Below are positions 25,900-39,500 of a DNA stretch of 64,000 bases, piece after piece. Source of the stretch: Marisa cornuarietis (taxonomy: Eukaryota; Mollusca; Gastropoda; Architaenioglossa; Ampullariidae). Location: the NCBI GenBank assembly GCA_004794655.1, contig SMMW01000584.1:1-64000 (forward strand). Direction: 5' to 3'. The notes below the pieces were generated by a model. It had not been told where the DNA came from. It was given only the letters and a program-made list of their open reading frames with translations, and did not search any database. The position numbers and the translations under genes are program-made. How positions within the stretch are numbered: the stretch's first letter is position 1; each line of letters begins with the position of its first letter.

Positions 25900-25990
25900 A
25901 TTTCTTCAAAAGCTAAAGATGAATCCTCTCAGACGGCACTTGCCACAAGAACCTGATAAAACTTTTGAATAAACAATTTAAATGCAACCA
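25900..25990 (+). terminator. Copy B 3' UTR exon and polyadenylation signal
   Basis: The acceptor TTCTTGCAG ends at 25899. AATAAA lies at 25968-25973. The matching exon in E starts at 58648. Confidence 0.55.
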
Positions 25991-26389
25991 CTATTGTTAT
26001 TATTGTCTTTGTTCATGACTTAACAGTTTTAATGGACGTGCATCGATGTTGCTATATGTGTGTGATAATTTGGGCAGATGCTCATTTTTTTTCAAAGAGA
26101 CAAAAGAAAACAGGAAAATTTAAAACACATAATTTAGGTAGATAAAAATGAATAAACAGCCGCAGTATAAACTCTGGACCTGGGGCCAAATTCCAGAAAA
26201 CAATCCCACTGTGCTCACAGGGAAGGATGTACAGGCTGTGAGCAAAGGAAAGGAAATGTGGGGAAAAACCTGGAGTGCTGAAGACGTGATTCTCAGTTAC
26301 CAGCGCATAATCTGCAAAGGGTGCTACAGCAAAGTTGGAGAAGCTGCGACTATCTAAGCCAACAGAAGCACTGAGAAATATCCATTGTC

Positions 26390-26630
26390 TACAAAACAGT
26401 ACTGCAGTGGATGCTATCACACTGCGGTATGGAATGCAATGAGCAGGCTGACAGAATGGCAAAATTAAGAACTGAAGCCAGGAATTATGAAAACAAGTTA
26501 ACCAGCAGATATAAAGACCATCATCAAGGCCTTGCACAGACCACAAACATCAACAAACAGCTATCACCACCTGTCCAGATCGGACCGGGTGATAATCTAG
26601 CTTCCTCCTCACAACAGGACACAGACTAAA
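26390..26630 (+). mobile_element. Retroelement RNase H fragment
   Basis: The reading frame from 26411 encodes SHCGMECNEQADRMAK, which matches the HCGxxxNExAD signature near the C-terminus of RNase H domains found in several LINE and LTR elements. The fragment is short, no reverse transcriptase flanks it, and the Gly normally before Asn is a Cys. The segment is missing from the matching flank of copy E, where a LINE sits instead. Confidence 0.5.
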
Positions 26631-26969
26631 GCGCCACCTTTTATCAAGCTACATCTGCCCTTAGGACCGACATCTCGTGTTTCTCTGTCCAGTCGAGTTC
26701 TGTACCCTAGCGTTTCCACAATATTGGATAATATTCATGTAGTTTCTTTCTTTGGACTGAGCGTTAAACCAGTGGGCCGTTTAATCTAGAGAGCTGGCTT
26801 ACAAGTGTGATAAAGATTGGCGACCAAGAACAACAACATGTCTCTGATGACGTTAGATAGAGAGTAAACAGTTATGGAAGAACTATTCACCTTAAATTTC
26901 GATCATTCCGTAACGCTTATGTCTTATGGTATTTCATATTGTTTGCCCTATGAATCCAGTAGTAGAGGT

Positions 26970-27198
26970 GGCCGTAATCACTTGCAAAGAACAGTGCCTT
27001 AGGTACATAAACTTGTATCTATTCAGCAGTCTAAGCAAAGTGATGCTGAAAATAATTCAGAACCTCATCAGCCGCTTCATTTATTCAGTTATTAGGATGG
27101 GGGAGGACATTCCTCTTTGATGACCACGTTCCAACGGACCAGCATGAGCGTTCGTCAGCCTGTTGCAGTCAAACAAGGAATGAAATAATGAATGAAAG
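26970..27198 (+). repeat. 3' flank shared by B and E
   Basis: The sequence from GTAATCACTTGCAAAGAACAG to about 27198 is nearly repeated at 61750-61960 after copy E. It marks the distal limit of the B/E segmental duplication. No gene is recognised in it. Confidence 0.7.
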
Positions 27199-27252
27199 AA
27201 TGGCACCTCGACAGCCAACTTTGCTCTGCAGGACGGGACACCGTGCTGGGGT
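27199..27252 (+). pseudogene. Orphan 54-bp fragment of ADAMTS exon 17
   Basis: These 54 bases are identical to 25301-25354 inside exon 17 of copy B (encoding NGTSTANFALQDGTPCWG). There are no splice sites and no other exon nearby. The left junction shares AATG with the flank. The right side continues into a repeat resembling 14215-14310 of relic F. Confidence 0.85.
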
Positions 27253-27689
27253 GTTAATTTAAATACAAATCAGTTTTGAGAGTTTTGTGAGTTGCTTGTT
27301 TCAAGATCCTCAAATCTTGAGTTGTGCTTGTATCAAACATGCAACAGCTTACGTCAGAGCCGGGTAATGGAGCTGATCAATTTGAGTTATTACTAACCTC
27401 AAACAAATTAAGGAGTCAGCTGAATGTTTCTCTGAAAAAATTTAATATATATAATCGTCAGGCAGATACAAGATTTAAATTATGCTGGGCACGGCTCTAC
27501 ACGATTTATGAAGTCCCGAAAAAAGAAAACAAATGCTGCTTTCAAGATGACCTTATATTGCGACGGGATACACAATGCGATCAGCGATAGCGACAATGAT
27601 TTATAAAAAAAACACTGATGATAATACACACTATAAGAGCGAGGCAGATAGCAGTGCATCGTCTTCGTGGTCGTCACTTAATTTATCGT

Positions 27690-28215
27690 TTATTATTGTT
27701 CTTTCCAGGTACATCAACCATACCCCCACCACAACCAGCAACAAAGTAGGCAATACAGAACTGCCAGGTTTTTTTTACCCACGTCATGTAGGGGAGTGAC
27801 TTCACACTTACCTTGTAAATAGCAGCCTACTTTCACCGGATGGTAGTGCCGGGTGTTGACGTTATCTCGAAACAGCCATGACCTCTTGGAGTCCCTGTCA
27901 CATAACTTGATAGAAAGGATGTAGAAACCATTCCGATAAAATGTAAAACAAATATCTAAGAAATTAGGGTATAACTTGATTTTTTAATTGTATTTTATAA
28001 ATTATAAAGACGAATTTCAGAATTCCACCTGAAGAAGGAGTCAAAGACTCGAGCGTAACATCGCCTGAAACTTTCTCTACGTTAGACATAAAACCTTTCT
28101 CTTTTCCTGAACACTGGGATATCTGATCATCGTGCTTCAATCTAAAGCTTTAAAATAAAAGCAAAGATTTTAGGTTTATGATCTAGCTAACTAACAAACG
28201 AACTAACTAATTATA
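27690..28215 (+). repeat. Dispersed repeat, first copy (second at 46600-47085)
   Basis: The direct repeat runs from near CCAGCAACAAAGTA through CATGTAGGGGAGTGAC and CCTGAAGAAGGAGT to the CTAACTAACAAACG tail. CTGAAGAAGG...CGAGCGTAACATCG recalls ends of Penelope-like retroelements, but no reverse transcriptase or GIY-YIG frame is present, so this is only a resemblance. The first copy is cut at its right end by a SINE. Confidence 0.5.
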
Positions 28216-28873
28216 AAGCGGATAGCCGTGTGGTTAGAGTGCTGGCGTCCGAACCGAGAGCGCGCTGGTTTAATTCCCGATAAGCACGGCAAACTCCCCC
28301 CAGTCGACCCAGCTGACGGGAATGGGTACCTGACTCCATAGACTGCGCATAGAGGGTTGGGGAAGGTAAGGCAGCGAGGGAGAGGAGATTGGCACCACCC
28401 TCATGTAAAAGCTGGCCCCGAGAAAAGTGAGGTCTCTATAGCCTATTCTCACGCTGCAATGTTTTCAGGGTTTGTACGTGCAAGATTTTGCCTGCTAGGC
28501 ACCGTTCTACTCTCACGTAGCAAGGCCACTCGCTAGTGTCCTGCTAGGTGACGTCATCCGCGCAGCGCATTGTGGGTAGTCGACAAAATGGCAGACAATC
28601 AGATACTTTCGGAAGCTACTGCCGCTACGTTAATAACATTGTCTGATGAAGTAGGGAGAGAGAAAAGAAGAAAAAAAGATGTGGGTGAGGGGTGGGTAGC
28701 GCTAAGGAGTCGCTTAGATGCCTTAATTTCATGTCCTCTAAAAGAAATATCTTCGGAAGACTCGAGAGAATGCAGACGCTTTTTGTGAATGTCGTCTGCA
28801 ACGTTTAAAGAACAGGCTACACCTCACTCCCCAACGACCTGAAAAGGTTATGGGATGACCTTTACCTTTTTTA
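28216..28873 (+). mobile_element. tRNA-derived SINE interrupted by a TIR element
   Basis: The head GCGGATAGCCGTGTGGTTAG, B box CTGGTTTAATTCC and body GGCACCACCCTCATG match the SINE at 16753. The body stops at 28438 and resumes at about 28820 with ACCTCACTCCCCAACGACC. The left flank matches 47041-47080, an empty site. Confidence 0.75.
28441..28817. mobile_element. Non-autonomous TIR element inside the SINE
   Basis: The ends are GCCTATTCT and AGAACAGGC, a 9-bp inverted repeat with one mismatch, flanked by TA on each side (28439-28440 and 28818-28819). The insertion is deduced by comparison with the uninterrupted SINE at 16753-17004. A 72-codon open frame at 28570-28788 shows no recognisable transposase domain. 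A TA target suggests a Tc1/mariner-like integration, but the short ends do not allow a firm class. Confidence 0.55.
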
Positions 28874-28899
28874 TGAATTTCTTTAGATATATTTATCTA

Positions 28900-31735
28900 A
28901 CAGGGGGTTTATCTAAATACTAAACAGGAGAAAACGGGCAAAAATCTGCACTTTGTGAATGACAAGGATATTCATCGAAATATGTCTGTGTGCGTAACCA
29001 AGTGAAAGTGTGTACTAGGGGTGTCACATATTATTGATGTATATATATATATATATCTAAGAACATGACGTATTGCATTAGTATGATCACAGGTATAGTG
29101 TGAATGTGCATTTAGCGCTTGGCTTGTTCCTTTGCATAATAATATTTACAGTGACATAGTCCCGACATCCCTTCTGGCCCATTTAAGAAGTTGGCGTTTT
29201 CAAAACAATTTAGCAGCAGAGGGGTGACATTTCCAATGTACTCATAAGCAGAAAATCTTCAGATGGTTTAAAACAGTGCACACTAATATAAGTAGGAAGG
29301 AAACAGGGTCTTTTGACAAAAGTAGGAGGCATGAATATAGTCCTTTCGCTGCTTAATATTTTTGTTACTGATCTAACTTGACAGGCTCAGGACACGTCGA
29401 AATAATACCCGCAGTACAGCTAGCAATGAAAAACTAAACATTTAAAGTGTATGGGTAAAGCTAGTTAAAGACAGAAATTAACCTTATTTTTGGAAAATGT
29501 GTAGTTCTGGGGCTTTAATGAAAAAAATCCTCCCTTATCTTTAAAACATAGTCTTTAATTGTTTAAGGTTAATAACAGCCTCATTAAGATATGAATACAT
29601 TGTACGGTTAATCCACTACTCAGCAAACAACACACAGAAGTAAACATTTTTCTTATCGTGTTTAAAGCAGGTGAGATGTAGAGAGAAAATCGCTGCTGTC
29701 TGGATTACACCGATCCGATGATCTCTTCTGTTTTTCTTGTGAACCCATTTCCACTAAAATTCAAAAACAGGTAAACCCTTTACAGGTGAAAGATCGCATC
29801 TTTACTGCTGATGCCCAAGACCTTTCTCTTCCATCTCATAATCATTAGTTGTCGTTGTTTTTAGTCATTTTAAGGATGACGTCTGGTTTTTATGGGGAGT
29901 AGTTACACATTTCTAATTTTGAACACCTTTAGGCCTTATTACTTTTAACTAAAACTGTTTTTAATAAAATAAAATTGTTGAAGCCAGCCTAGTTCCCGTC
30001 AGTACACTTTTTCGTATGTGCTTGCCCAACGCTTCGTAAAGACATAGAAAAGATTTCTGAAAAATTTTTCTAAAAGTTTGCTTCTTTAGAACAGTTTTAA
30101 GTTTCAAAAATGTAGCGTGCAGCCACAAAGACAAATGCACTACAAAACATCTTTATTAATCCCATTCAGGAAATTGATGTGTCTGCCAACGGTTACACTA
30201 GAACATTACATAAAACTAACTCATATATGTGCATTAAACTGGACAACAAAGAGACAACTAGGACACCAATTGAAGGTATATCTTACACTAAAATAGACGC
30301 TCCGGAATGGGAGCAAGCAGTTTGACCATCTGCATTAATGTGCGTGTCCTTTCTCTAAATGGACAGTATGTCTGGGTTGCAGCTGGGATAAATTAGCACA
30401 AATAATGTGTGGTCGAGCCATGGAATTTCCAAACCTATCACTGCTGCCTATGCATCTAATTCTTGTCATGGTGGGTGCAAGTCGTCGGCTAATATTGTAG
30501 TTTTTCTAACCTCGGGTCTCTGAAGTCGTTTAGACATGTTACCAACAAATTTAGTTTTCTTTTTTGTTTGACGTGTATTTACGTGCTGCAGTACTAATGG
30601 ATAATTGCTCAAATTATCCATTTTTTCTAGGCGCTTGCATGTTTTATACAAGCATAACTCAAGTTTTGAGGAATTTGACAAAAGCTGCTCACAAAACTTT
30701 TAACACTGTCTTGCTTGAAACACCTCTAAGTCGAAGCGGCGGTTCCGACCCCCTTGGACGGATGTATTGACCCCTTTTCAAAAAATCATAAAAAATCAAC
30801 TAAAAGAGGTAGAAGAACAACTCAAATTGATAATGATAGATCAAAATGTAGAAAAAAGGAACAGCCTAACCTTGTGTTTGCTTGAAAACACACTTTTATA
30901 GTATTCCCAGCAGAAAATGCCATGATAATGAGCTCAAAAAAACTCCCGCAACGTAAATGAAAATAACATAAGGGAAAAAACTACTGAAACCTTTAGGAAA
31001 TAGTCCACCATCATTGCCTCCCTTTACAAACTGGTCCAGCCAATCAAAAAATTTCGTATGTAAGAGGGAAAGATGTAAACAAAATGGTCGAGCGCCATTT
31101 TGAATTATCGAAAAGTACGTTGCGGTTTACTAAATTTGACATGTATTTGTACTTCAACAACAGCAAAGAAGAAAATAGTAAGTAATATTTAAATTCTAAT
31201 GTATATTCTAATAAAACATGTTTGTTTGGTACTTTATATCTGTATATATTGTGTAAATAAGTTTTTTGTTAATTTCTGAAATTTACGTTCAAGTGTTCTA
31301 AAACACATATACAGTTCATTTGATTTTAGTACTCGAAGACAAAACCTATGTATCTTAAAATTTACACCAAGTGAATGTTTTAAAAAAAAACTCTTTAAAA
31401 CGGTTATCTTTACTGTAGGTTAATAAATATAAATTTTCAAAGCTGCCGTCGAAATTTTAATACCTGGAATTTGCTAGCCATTTTTCAAACAGAAAGACAG
31501 GTAGCCTGGGAAAATGCAAAGACTTCCTGTTAAAACTTACTACATTTAAAAAAAAAAGACAATTGTGTTCAGAAATGAATAAGCTATCTTATTTATTAAG
31601 TTTTTCTTCTAAAAAAACGATCTTTAAGAGTAACAACATTTAAAAACTGCATCACACCATAGGGTGCAAACCGGGTTCAGGCGAAGATTACGTGATCGTC
31701 CCTATGAGGGCGATCGATAAGGAATTAAAGAAGCT
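28900..31735 (-). repeat. 3' flank of copy C, inverted partner of relic F
   Basis: Read on the minus strand this follows the sequence of 12.83-15.35 kb. No gene is present. Two stretches are not shared. The first, 29782-30352, is flanked by CCTTT on both sides and contains TTTATTAATCCCATTCAGG, resembling the 3' end of an antisense retroposon. The second, about 30720-31735, is AT-rich and unrecognised. The far end (28920-29040) is antisense to the 5' intron sequence of copy B. Confidence 0.6.
29782..30352. mobile_element. Candidate retroposon insertion in the C 3' flank
   Basis: This stretch is absent from the matching part of relic F (about 14560-14600). CCTTT occurs at both edges (29777-29781 and 30348-30352). 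There is no coding frame. The class is unknown. Confidence 0.4.
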
Positions 31736-31927
31736 TTAACAGTAAACAAACGCCAGATTTCTGCCCAGCAGGGTAATTTGTTCTGCCCTCATTTCGTTTC
31801 TATTCAAGATTAGGATTCGCTGGCATAACAAACCATTGCACAAATAGAGACTCACACTCATAATTGTAGGCTTGTGTAAACTGTCATTCAACAGGCAACA
31901 CTTGCACTTGTAGACGACTTCTAACTG

Positions 31928-32054
31928 TTTATTGAACAAGAACATGTTTAAAGTGGGGGACATTAGACATTAGACAAAACCTTATTAACAACAGTAATGG
32001 GCTCTTCTAGATAGTGTCTGTCTTCATGGCCATCGTCTTCATCTTTTCAGTCAT
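31928..32054 (-). terminator. Copy C 3' UTR exon and polyadenylation signal
   Basis: On the minus strand the acceptor TATTTGCAG precedes 32054. AATAAA lies at 31933-31928, in the context TTGTTCAATAAACAG. The arrangement matches A, B and E. Confidence 0.45.
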
Positions 32055-32162
32055 CTGCAAATAATGTGAAGAGAGTGGTTGAAAAGTTGTTATTAAAAAC
32101 ATCCTCTCTAAAATGTCTCTATTTGGACAAAGTAAAGTAACAGAGACAAGAATGAAAGATGG

Positions 32163-32163
<1 letters not shown>

Positions 32164-32243
<80 letters not shown>
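32164..32243. repeat. (TG)n microsatellite 3' of the copy C stop codon
   Basis: A long TG tract with a few TT and TA interruptions, in the 3' UTR intron of copy C. Confidence 0.9.
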
Positions 32244-32245
<2 letters not shown>

Positions 32246-32295
32246 CTCACTTCCAGCCTTTTGCCTATTGTGTTCAGTGGTGAGAGTTGGCCAAG

Positions 32296-34703
32296 TTACT
32301 TGGGGCAAGAGGAGCCGTCCCCGCCACACACTCCACATCTGTCTTTCTCCACACCGCCTCCTTCACCCAGGGTTTTGCCGTTACACCCGAAGGTCTGCAG
32401 ACACAGAACCATTTAACATAACAAACGACATTTTAAAGGATAACGCGAGCGCTCATCGAAAATCACTGGAAATAGAGCACAAAGCATCACAAAGCATTTT
32501 CAGGTGGTATTTTATGACAAAGAGGCACGAAAAATATTATCTTGATGTTTTTCTTTTTATGACTCCTGAATTTGTCGAGAAAACAGGAAGCGACGAAAGG
32601 GTAGTATTTATAAAAATAACGTCGTCTGCATAAGGTGAATTCGATGAGAAAAGATGCAATCCTTGGTAAAAGAAAACAGACCAAGATGTAATGTGCTGTT
32701 GCTGAATGTTCTCTTTGACACTCAGATGGAGTTTGTATTTATTTAGTAAATCCTAAAGATAATGGCAACAAACTGGGATTAACTTTGTTTAGAGATGTGT
32801 ATATACGTCTCTGCTTTGTTCTATGCCGTGCGAACTTTGTCCCCACACACTCAAAAATATGCTCAAAACACTTCGCAAGCGGTTGGTTTCCAGTCACTTT
32901 CACAGTAAAAACAAGTTTTGGACTTTGAGTTAAAAAAGAAAAGATCTTCTTCCTACCGCAGTACCAAATATAAGAAAGCACGAGCTGTTAAGACCAACTA
33001 ACCAATTATGCAACATCTACGTTTTCTACACCGTCTGGTCTACAAGCTACAACGTAACACAGTCACAAACACATTGTCAGTCGTATCCTTATCCAGCATA
33101 AAGCTAAACACAACTGACAATGTGATGGCATCATTGACGTGGGTGCTCGAAACAGCTAAAAAAAGAATTGAGGGTGACAAACGCATGAGTATCTTAAACG
33201 GTAACACGTCCGAGTATCAGTAAGTAAATAGTAAATTTTGCATGTGCTAAATGAGGAAAAATAAATTTTACATAAAAAATATTTATTAAATTATTCTGTT
33301 ATATATTTAACAGTAAAAATTCATTATCAGCAGTTAGTTATAATGATAAAATAAAAATGTAATGCTGAAAATTAACCACCAATTAAATTTTTAAAAATTA
33401 CTAGATTTAGCTTAAACAAACGCACATTTAAATATGTTTATATTTTATGAACAATAATACACGTGGAAGAATTAATTCAAATGCGCCCACTTCGTAACAG
33501 AGAATCAATAACACAGCGTAGATTACAATGACCGCGATTGCTGCCCATTAAATTTGATCTGGAAAATGTTATTTACCAGTCTGTCCAGTGAATTCGATTT
33601 GGACATTTCATTTTTTTTTAAACTTCAGCCGAAACTTCTAAATAAAGTTCAAATCTGTAGTGCTGTTTTCCAAACTCAGCTGTTTCATTTTCTGGGCAAA
33701 AAATCGCTTCTTGAACACGACAACCTGAGCGATGTTTCTTCTTTTTGACTCGAAGACATGCATAGATTTGCTGAATTGAGCCATACTCATTATTATAAAT
33801 ACTACTTACACGTAAGAGAACTCTCCAGTGTCTGAGAGTAATTTAATTGTGTTCCTAGTGGCAGGTAAGAATGCCGATGTTTGAAGGCTTATATCTTTAA
33901 AGTTAAGCATATGCTTTGGAAATGATTATTTTAAAATGAATTTAACCCGATCATACAGAAACAAAATGTTGCAATCGGGTTGTCATTGAAGATTTACGCT
34001 ATGAGTAACAAGTCTCGCATCCTAACAGCTTTAGAGATGATAACAATGGTGATGGCTAACCAAACATCGGCCTTGTACACATCGCCACGAAATGCCTCTG
34101 ACGTTAGTCTCGTAGTTCCTGTCGTTGTCCAGACCCCAGCAAGGTGTCCCGTCCTGTAGGAGAAAGCGGTTTGTTAAGGTGCCATTCACAAGGTTGCAAA
34201 TCACCGTGCACTTGTTGACCTCTGCAAACAAAAGGAGACGAGGAATGTGAAACCCAAGAGGTTCGTTCTTTGTGGAGTCCACATGTGAGAAAGAAGCAGA
34301 AGTTTCTTCTTTAAAATGGAATATAACATATAACATATTCCATTTTACTCACCTTCGCTGAAGCTGTGCACTTTGCCCTCTCCAGTCAAGTTGTAGGGAG
34401 AGGAACCGCTGTCCTTCATCTTCTTACAGATCGCGTTGGCCCGTTGTTTGACAAGTTCCACCTCCACGCTGCTCTCACCAGAACACGCCTTGAGTGACAT
34501 AATGGTTATCCACATGACAATAACAAAAACTTACAAGGAACACGCATTATATGTGCTGTATATGAAACAGATGGTGTGAAATTTTCGCCTGTTATTGAAG
34601 ACAGCGTTCTATATTATTTAAATGCATTTCATCTGTGCAAAATCTGTTTTGACACGATTTTGTTAGATAAGATAAGGCTCTTCCTGTAACCCTGCGGTCG
34701 TTG

Positions 34704-34780
<77 letters not shown>

Positions 34781-35485
34781 GCACACAGTGACACTGACAA
34801 TACTGTTTTACCTGTCGGAACGGGCACATTTGAGCCTTTACGACACTTCCATTACAGAATGGGGCTATGTAAGGTCTGCAGATTGTAAAAAATACCGTTC
34901 TTTCAATTTAAAAGGATAAAACGCCAGCGACTATAATAATTCAAAAATTATATTCATGAAAAATTAAGAAGAAAAAAGATAGTTAATGTATAAAATTACA
35001 ATAATAGTGTAACATTTCTAATAATAATGTGTTGTTAGTTGTTACCACTACTGTTATTTAATAATATAAACATATACTGCTGATAATCAGCAGCATTTGG
35101 AATAGATACTATGATTTTCTCATGGAAAAATGAAGGCGAGAGATAAACTATTGGGCAGACGTAGTCACAGTTCTTGACCAACCTCTAGTAGTCGTTACAT
35201 CTGTGATTGAAGACTTACGTTGGGCTGTTACATTGTCGCGTGGAGACGCTGACAGCATCGCCACAAGTGTTGTCACAGGGAGAAGACGGACTCCATGGTC
35301 CCCAGCCACCTTCCCTCACAAGAGGACGCAAATAGTTGGGATTGAGAGTGTTCACCCATGGCACGCAAGCACCGTTGAAACACATCTGTAAGGAAATTTT
35401 TGTGATAAAAACAAACATATGCTCGTGATCACACACTTACACACATGTGCTCACGGACACACACACAAGTACACACACACGCAAG

Positions 35486-35543
<58 letters not shown>

Positions 35544-36066
35544 CCCCCCCAAAAAAAAGTTTCAGTAAACTCACTTGTTCTTCTCCACACGGAGTTCCCA
35601 TAAAAGTACTCATCTGTGCAATTTCTCCGAATGGCGATTTCCTTATACAGGTCACAGTATTACAAATCTGTATAAAATTTACGCCCATACAGATTCCTTA
35701 GAATCAATCAAAAGTTACTATCTAAATAAATAAGCTGACCCATTAACGATTAGCACTTCCACCCGTTCACACATCCACATACTTCCGTCTAAATCTTTCA
35801 GCTTTGTATTTTTTCTAGCACCAGTAGATGACATGTTAACGATGTTTCTATATTGTTAATGCAGAATTAATCTAGGCTGGCTTACTCTACGGCCTATACC
35901 AAGCAACATCAACTTTCTTCCATCGTCCTTGCATATTATGAAGCAGTTGACTTAATTCAGACGAATAGTATGTTAAGTGCTCACCCTGGCCGAGAGACTG
36001 TGGAAATACTCGAATCCATCCCCTTTAGCCAGCTTGCACTGGCCGTTCAAGCCATACTTCTGACCT

Positions 36067-36147
<81 letters not shown>

Positions 36148-36495
36148 TGTTTTGCTGTGTATTTAAATGTTTGCATCATACAACTATGTCTGGTGTCAAA
36201 GCAGAAAGTGAAGATTACATCTTTGTTAGAATTAGATAAAAGAAATAGAACTCCACAACTCTACAGACATGAATGCTAAACTGACTGGAAAGTAAAGCTG
36301 ATGTTTACCAGAACATGTTCTTACCTCTGTACAGGGGCACGACGTTGCTGACGCTGTTGTACTTGGAGATGTTAACGTTGTCTTTAAACAGGCAGCTCTT
36401 GGTGCTGGTGTCAAACAAAAAGTGAAGATTACATGTAAAGGGCTGGCTTTAAACTCATGTTTTACGTCAGATATATAAGTGTGTGTATGTGTGTG

Positions 36496-36564
<69 letters not shown>

Positions 36565-39500
36565 TAAGTTAAAAACAGTATGAAGTGCTACGTTACCTCA
36601 GAGACCTGTTGAGGGCGGGACCGTTACAGTCTGTGAAGACAGTCTCTTTCGCAGACATGAAGCCCAATGTCACGTTGTTCACAGATTTACAAGATGGATC
36701 AGGTCCGTCATGTTCCAGACCAATGCTGCGCATGATATTTACAGGTAAAACAAGGGACAGACACGGTGGCGTTTATAGATAAAATGAATTTCTGTAGTCA
36801 GTTTTACGAAAGAGACAGAATGGAATTAAAAAAACGTTTTTTGAAAAAAAACTAGCAGAGTGTTTTGAACTTGTAATTCTGAAACCTGCTAGGTCGTGTA
36901 ATAACTATATTCCTTTAATAAGTAGCAACTTTTTGTATATTTTCAAGGGTTTTGCGGACTAGAAACTAGAGCCATACAATTTTCTAGGATAGATGCCTAG
37001 ATTGTCCAAAGACTTTCTTTGACTTCACTATCAAGCCAGTTGACGTGTTTCTTAGACTAAAGCTCTGTATGTGTTTTGTTATACCTGTGGCCTGTTTCGT
37101 GAGCCTCGACCCAGCTGTTAAGGTCCTCTCCCTTGGCAATAGAACAGCGCCATCTTGGATTGCACATGGTACCCACGTAACTTAACCCTGAGTATCCGGC
37201 AGGCGTGCTGTCCCTATAAACAACCAGTAACGAACGTATTCTTTAGTATTTGTTCCTTGGCAATATTATGAATAAGAAGAGAATTTACCTGCTCCCAAAT
37301 TAAGTGATGGAAACAACAGGAGAAGAAAGCGAAAAACAAGATGTAAAATAAACAATAACAAAGGGGCTAGAGATGGACTGAGACTTAAGAATGGATGGGA
37401 ATAAAAGCAACAGGCAGAAGACGAAGGCGACAAGTGCTCTAGAGAGTACATACGCGGTCTCTAGAAATATATGGTCGAAGGACAAATGAGTAGTGAGCCT
37501 GCAGATATTGTTCATACGGCCGCTGAGGGTTTTATTGGTTTCGTCGTACCAGGACTGTCAGAACGAGACGTAAGAAAATTTAGCTTTAGACTGCATGAGA
37601 AACTGACTTTTGAAAGAAGCTATCGACGAAAATATTTTATCGTTTGTCATTGAAATAAAAGCAGAAGTAGCAGCACTAGTAATCATTGTAGAAGCAGCAT
37701 GCAGACAATAGTGGTAATAACAGTAGACGAAGAAAAGGTGAAGAAATTTAAATTTGAGCTATATCATTGCCTTCTTCCTTGAACTACATAACTTCATCAT
37801 TTCCTTGAGTTTGAATTTCATGCTAGTGTATGTTATCAAATTATTGTAAACCTGTCAGATCGATCTTTCCCTTTTGTCACCAAGGAAGTATAAATGACAT
37901 CAAAGTTCAGTACTTACCGGGGACTCCCGCCAAATCTCCAAGTGCACGACTTTAATGGTGATGTTCCAGCCCACCACCAAGGGATTCGACAGCAGAGCGT
38001 AGACCTGTTGACAGCAGGAAAGTATAATTTTACTGAAAGGCGTGTAAGGTCACTGAGAACTTAATCACATACTGAATAGAAACGGTAGACGATTATAAAA
38101 CAAACGCACATTAATCACACATAGCGTAAAACATAAGGTGCACACTACTCACGCCACTCCATTTGAGAGAGACAAGATCCATCAGCTGCTGTTTTGTACT
38201 CAGTCCGAATTTCTCCTCCATCCTTGCCAGGAAAAATCGGTCCAGGTAAACACCCACCTCGATTGTCGCGCTTTTGTAGGTAATGGGCCGTTTCTCTGCT
38301 GTGACATAGTATATAAAAATGGAGAAAGTAATTCATGATATGAAGGAGAAGCCTTTTCTGTTTTCCAGGATTTGCTTGAAGCACAAATACAACTATGTAG
38401 CATAACACGATCTACAACGCAGCCTTTGCGCCTGTTTCTGTATGCGTGTGTGTGACAGAGAGAGAGAGTGTGTGTGTGTGTGTGAGCGGATGATAAAGAA
38501 TCATCGTTCAGGTCTGCTTGTTCTGTTTTTAGCTCTCTTTTCTTTTCCTTTTTTTTTAAACTTCCTTACCCAGGAAATTAAAGCTCAACTCAGAGATAAG
38601 TAAAAAGGAAAGAAAAATATATAAAACGAGCAGATGCTGTTGTCCATTAATAGATGAGCTCGCTTTTCCCACCAACTTCTAATAACGTCTTCATTTGTAT
38701 CTTTTTCTCTTTTTGTTTATTTCGTTCCATTAGTTCTTGTTAGTTCTCTCTTCATTCCTCTGGGATTTTTCGTCGGTTTTTCTTTTTGTATTCATTTCGG
38801 TCTCATGTTATTTTCTTTTATTATTTATGTTTATTTACATCTTATAACTGACCTTTGACTTCGTCGTCAGGTTCAGTCTCGTCTTCTTTAAGAAGTTCAG
38901 GGACGATGACCTCAGTAGTCCCGGATTTCTTTTCCTCCTCAGCGTCAGACCACGTGACGAGCGCGCGCAAAGGGTTAGTTGCTGAGCGACGCCTGATGGC
39001 AACAGTTTCCGGAAGTGCGTGCACCTCATAGTTTCGTTTCCCTGCGCTTATGGCTCCCATCTGGGTCAAATTTTAGTAGAAATTAGATTCTTTAAAATAT
39101 TTGTAATAGGATGAAGTTGCCTTATATATTGCGCATTTACAGACATACAAAGTCCTAATCCATTCTTTTTTTTTAAGATACTAGCCCCCGGTTTGTACAT
39201 ATGTCGGCCACTTTCCACCTGTCTGTATATTAGCCACTTACCACCTGTCCATCACACAGTGACAGCGAGGCGTGTCCTTCTTCGCCCTCCAGGCCGCCAC
39301 TGAAGAAACAATCTCGGACTTGTGGACGGCTGACCTGCTCCTTGCCAAAGGCACGTTCTACCACCGTCACGTCGGGACTCATGGCCGAACGCTTCTGTAG
39401 AGACATGCGCAACTGTTCACCGGAAGTCAGACGCAACTCGAATTTTCTGGACACTGTCGACGGATGAGTAGCGTGGTTCTCCACATCCCGCTTGGTGAGT

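Noticed and set aside
28570..28788. 72-codon frame inside the TIR element as a transposase
   Set aside because: No DDE or DNA-binding motif visible; the whole element is only 377 bp.
35970..36239. Poly-His and poly-Met frames (also 23312-23566, 46403-46693 and 56132-56323)
   Set aside because: They come from the GAT/ATC repeat beside exon 12; only the short spliced exon is real.
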